Of a stretch of DNA of 64,000 bases, positions 62,977-64,000 are shown piece after piece. The notes below the pieces were generated by a model, which made no database searches, was not told the origin of the DNA, and worked only from the letters and a program-made list of their open reading frames with translations. The number at the start of each line of letters is the position of its first letter. Position 1 is the first letter of the stretch. The stretch comes from Sphingobacterium oryzagri (GTDB taxonomy: Bacteria > Bacteroidota > Bacteroidia > Sphingobacteriales > Sphingobacteriaceae). Both the position numbers and the translations under genes were made by a program. Location: contig NZ_CP117880.1 of assembly GCF_028736175.1 (NCBI RefSeq), positions 558,001 through 622,000 on the forward strand, read 5' to 3'.

Positions 62977-64000
62977 ATGTTAGATATGAATGTGAAACAA
63001 AGGACAATACAGTCCGAAATAGCTATTTCAGGAATTGGTCTTCACACGGGGAAAATAGTGAACATGACGATCAAGCCTGCGGCGGAATTCCATTGGTATA
63101 AATTTAAACGCGTAGATCTGGAAGGGCAGCCTGTTGTTGCGGTTGATGCGGATAATGTGACGGATACGTCCAGAGGCACAACGATTACGCAAAATGGCGC
63201 GTCGGTCAGCACGATCGAACACCTTATGGCTGCTTTTGTCGGTCTGCAGATTGATAATGCACTTATAGAGATAGATGGGCCGGAAGTGCCGATATTGGAC
63301 GGTAGCTCCAAGATTTACTTGGAAAAACTGTTGGAAGTAGGCTTTGTCGATCAGGAAGCCGATCGCGACTACTATGAAATCAAAGATAATATCGCTTACG
63401 TAGAAAAAGATCGCAAGGTAGAAATTATTGCCATGCCCTTAGATGGCTATCGCCTTACCTGCATGATTGACTTTAACTCGCCGGTATTGGGCAGTCAACA
63501 CGCAGCGATCAGTAATATTTCGGAATTTCAGAATGAAATAGCATCGTCCAGAACCTTTTGTTTCTTGCACGAACTGGAAAGTCTTTTAAACCACAACCTG
63601 ATAAAAGGTGGCGACTTGTCCAATGCTATCGTTATTGTGGATAAAGAAGTGAGCAAGGAAGAACTGGATAAACTTTCGGGCTTGTTTAACAAATCGGTCG
63701 AGGTGGCCAACGAAGGAATCTTGAATAATATTCAGTTGCGCTACCAAAACGAGCCGGCGAGACATAAATTGCTCGATATGATCGGCGACCTGGCTTTGGT
63801 AGGGCGTCCGTTGAAAGGTCATATTATGGCTGCTCGCCCTGGACACGCTGCGAATGCGGCGTTTGCCAAGAAAATTAAAGCACAAATAAAACGAGATAGG
63901 AATCGAAAACATACAAAAGTTTACGATCCGAATATGACGCCTGTGTACGATACCGTGCAAATCATGAATATATTGCCACACAGGCAGCCATTTTTGATGG
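62977..64000 (+). CDS. lpxC-fabZ: Bifunctional LpxC-FabZ (cut by window end)
   Basis: About 341 residues are visible, with no stop before the window end. The LpxC part has SEIAISGIGLHTGK, a zinc-ligand His in STIEHLMAAFVGLQIDNALI, and HKLLDMIGDLALVGRPLKGH with the other ligands. At the end the FabZ part begins (VQIMNILPHRQPFLM). The Bacteroidetes fusion joins the second step of lipid A synthesis (deacetylation) to 3-hydroxyacyl-ACP dehydratase. ATG 62986 is an alternative start. lpxA would be expected next. Confidence 0.95.
   Translation, partial: MLDMNVKQRTIQSEIAISGIGLHTGKIVNMTIKPAAEFHWYKFKRVDLEGQPVVAVDADNVTDTSRGTTITQNGASVSTIEHLMAAFVGLQIDNALIEIDGPEVPILDGSSKIYLEKLLEVGFVDQEADRDYYEIKDNIAYVEKDRKVEIIAMPLDGYRLTCMIDFNSPVLGSQHAAISNISEFQNEIASSRTFCFLHELESLLNHNLIKGGDLSNAIVIVDKEVSKEELDKLSGLFNKSVEVANEGILNNIQLRYQNEPARHKLLDMIGDLALVGRPLKGHIMAARPGHAANAAFAKKIKAQIKRDRNRKHTKVYDPNMTPVYDTVQIMNILPHRQPFLM

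Overview
The window is chromosomal DNA of a Bacteroidetes bacterium, most likely family Sphingobacteriaceae (Sphingobacterium-like). The evidence is a SusC/SusD pair with DUF4843 and PKD-like lipoproteins, PorX with a PglZ domain, a fused LpxC-FabZ, a bacillithiol-type YtxJ protein and a TTTG-N19-TAnnTTTG promoter in front of the only tRNA gene. No species is claimed.

Left chromosomal arm (1-12.8 kb): an S41 protease, a small TonB-C-like/TPR pair, then a minus-strand glycan or nutrient uptake operon (SusC, SusD, DUF4843, PKD-like lipoprotein). About 1 kb without genes, one unrecognised secreted protein (10999-11643) and an array of 23 units of 21 bp, each built on the palindrome AAGCAATTGCTT (12008-12482), follow.

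Integrated island (about 12.82-45.22 kb): the 3' end of tRNA-Glu (45200-45271, minus) is repeated at 12824-12839 inside a 91-bp imperfect direct repeat, and a tyrosine integrase lies directly beside the tRNA. The island has mobilization genes (HTH, winged-helix-like protein, BfmA/BtgA-like protein, MobB/DUF5712-like relaxase) but no conjugation machinery or coupling protein, so it reads as an integrative mobilizable element. It carries mostly defence-like cargo: a DUF2971 (broken)/OLD-type ATPase-TOPRIM/small protein/HNH-TPR operon, a nuclease-STAND NTPase, a tandem nucleotidyltransferase-HEPN protein with an unknown partner, a RadC-like JAB protein, and an IetAS-type subtilase/AAA pair. A redox cassette (two flavin monooxygenases, OsmC, NAD(P)-binding reductase, nitroreductase, SDR, two HxlR regulators) sits in the middle. 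Modules there are separated by copies of a 15-bp motif, TTCGTTTT(G/T)TGAGAC, and the redox module is bounded by two diverged copies of a roughly 100-bp terminator-containing segment. Several island genes are broken: DUF2971 and NmrA by frameshift, a serine resolvase by one nonsense codon, and one gene by 5' truncation.

Right chromosomal arm (45.3-64 kb): ordinary core and envelope genes. These are GH20 hexosaminidase, YtxJ, a secreted hypothetical, a tiny lipoprotein, RibH, a TPR membrane protein, a nucleotide-sugar dehydratase, alanine dehydrogenase, an esterase and a TlpA-like thioredoxin, an ABC ATPase, a sigma factor/putative anti-sigma/beta-barrel operon, TsaE, PorX, an HD phosphohydrolase, LpxD and LpxC-FabZ (cut by the window end). 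The lipid A genes and PorX tie the end of the window to outer-membrane biogenesis and type IX secretion control.

The strongest candidates for something new are the HNH-TPR-GreAB-C-like protein in its operon with an OLD ATPase, the tandem NTase-HEPN pair, the module-boundary repeats and the 21-bp palindrome array.
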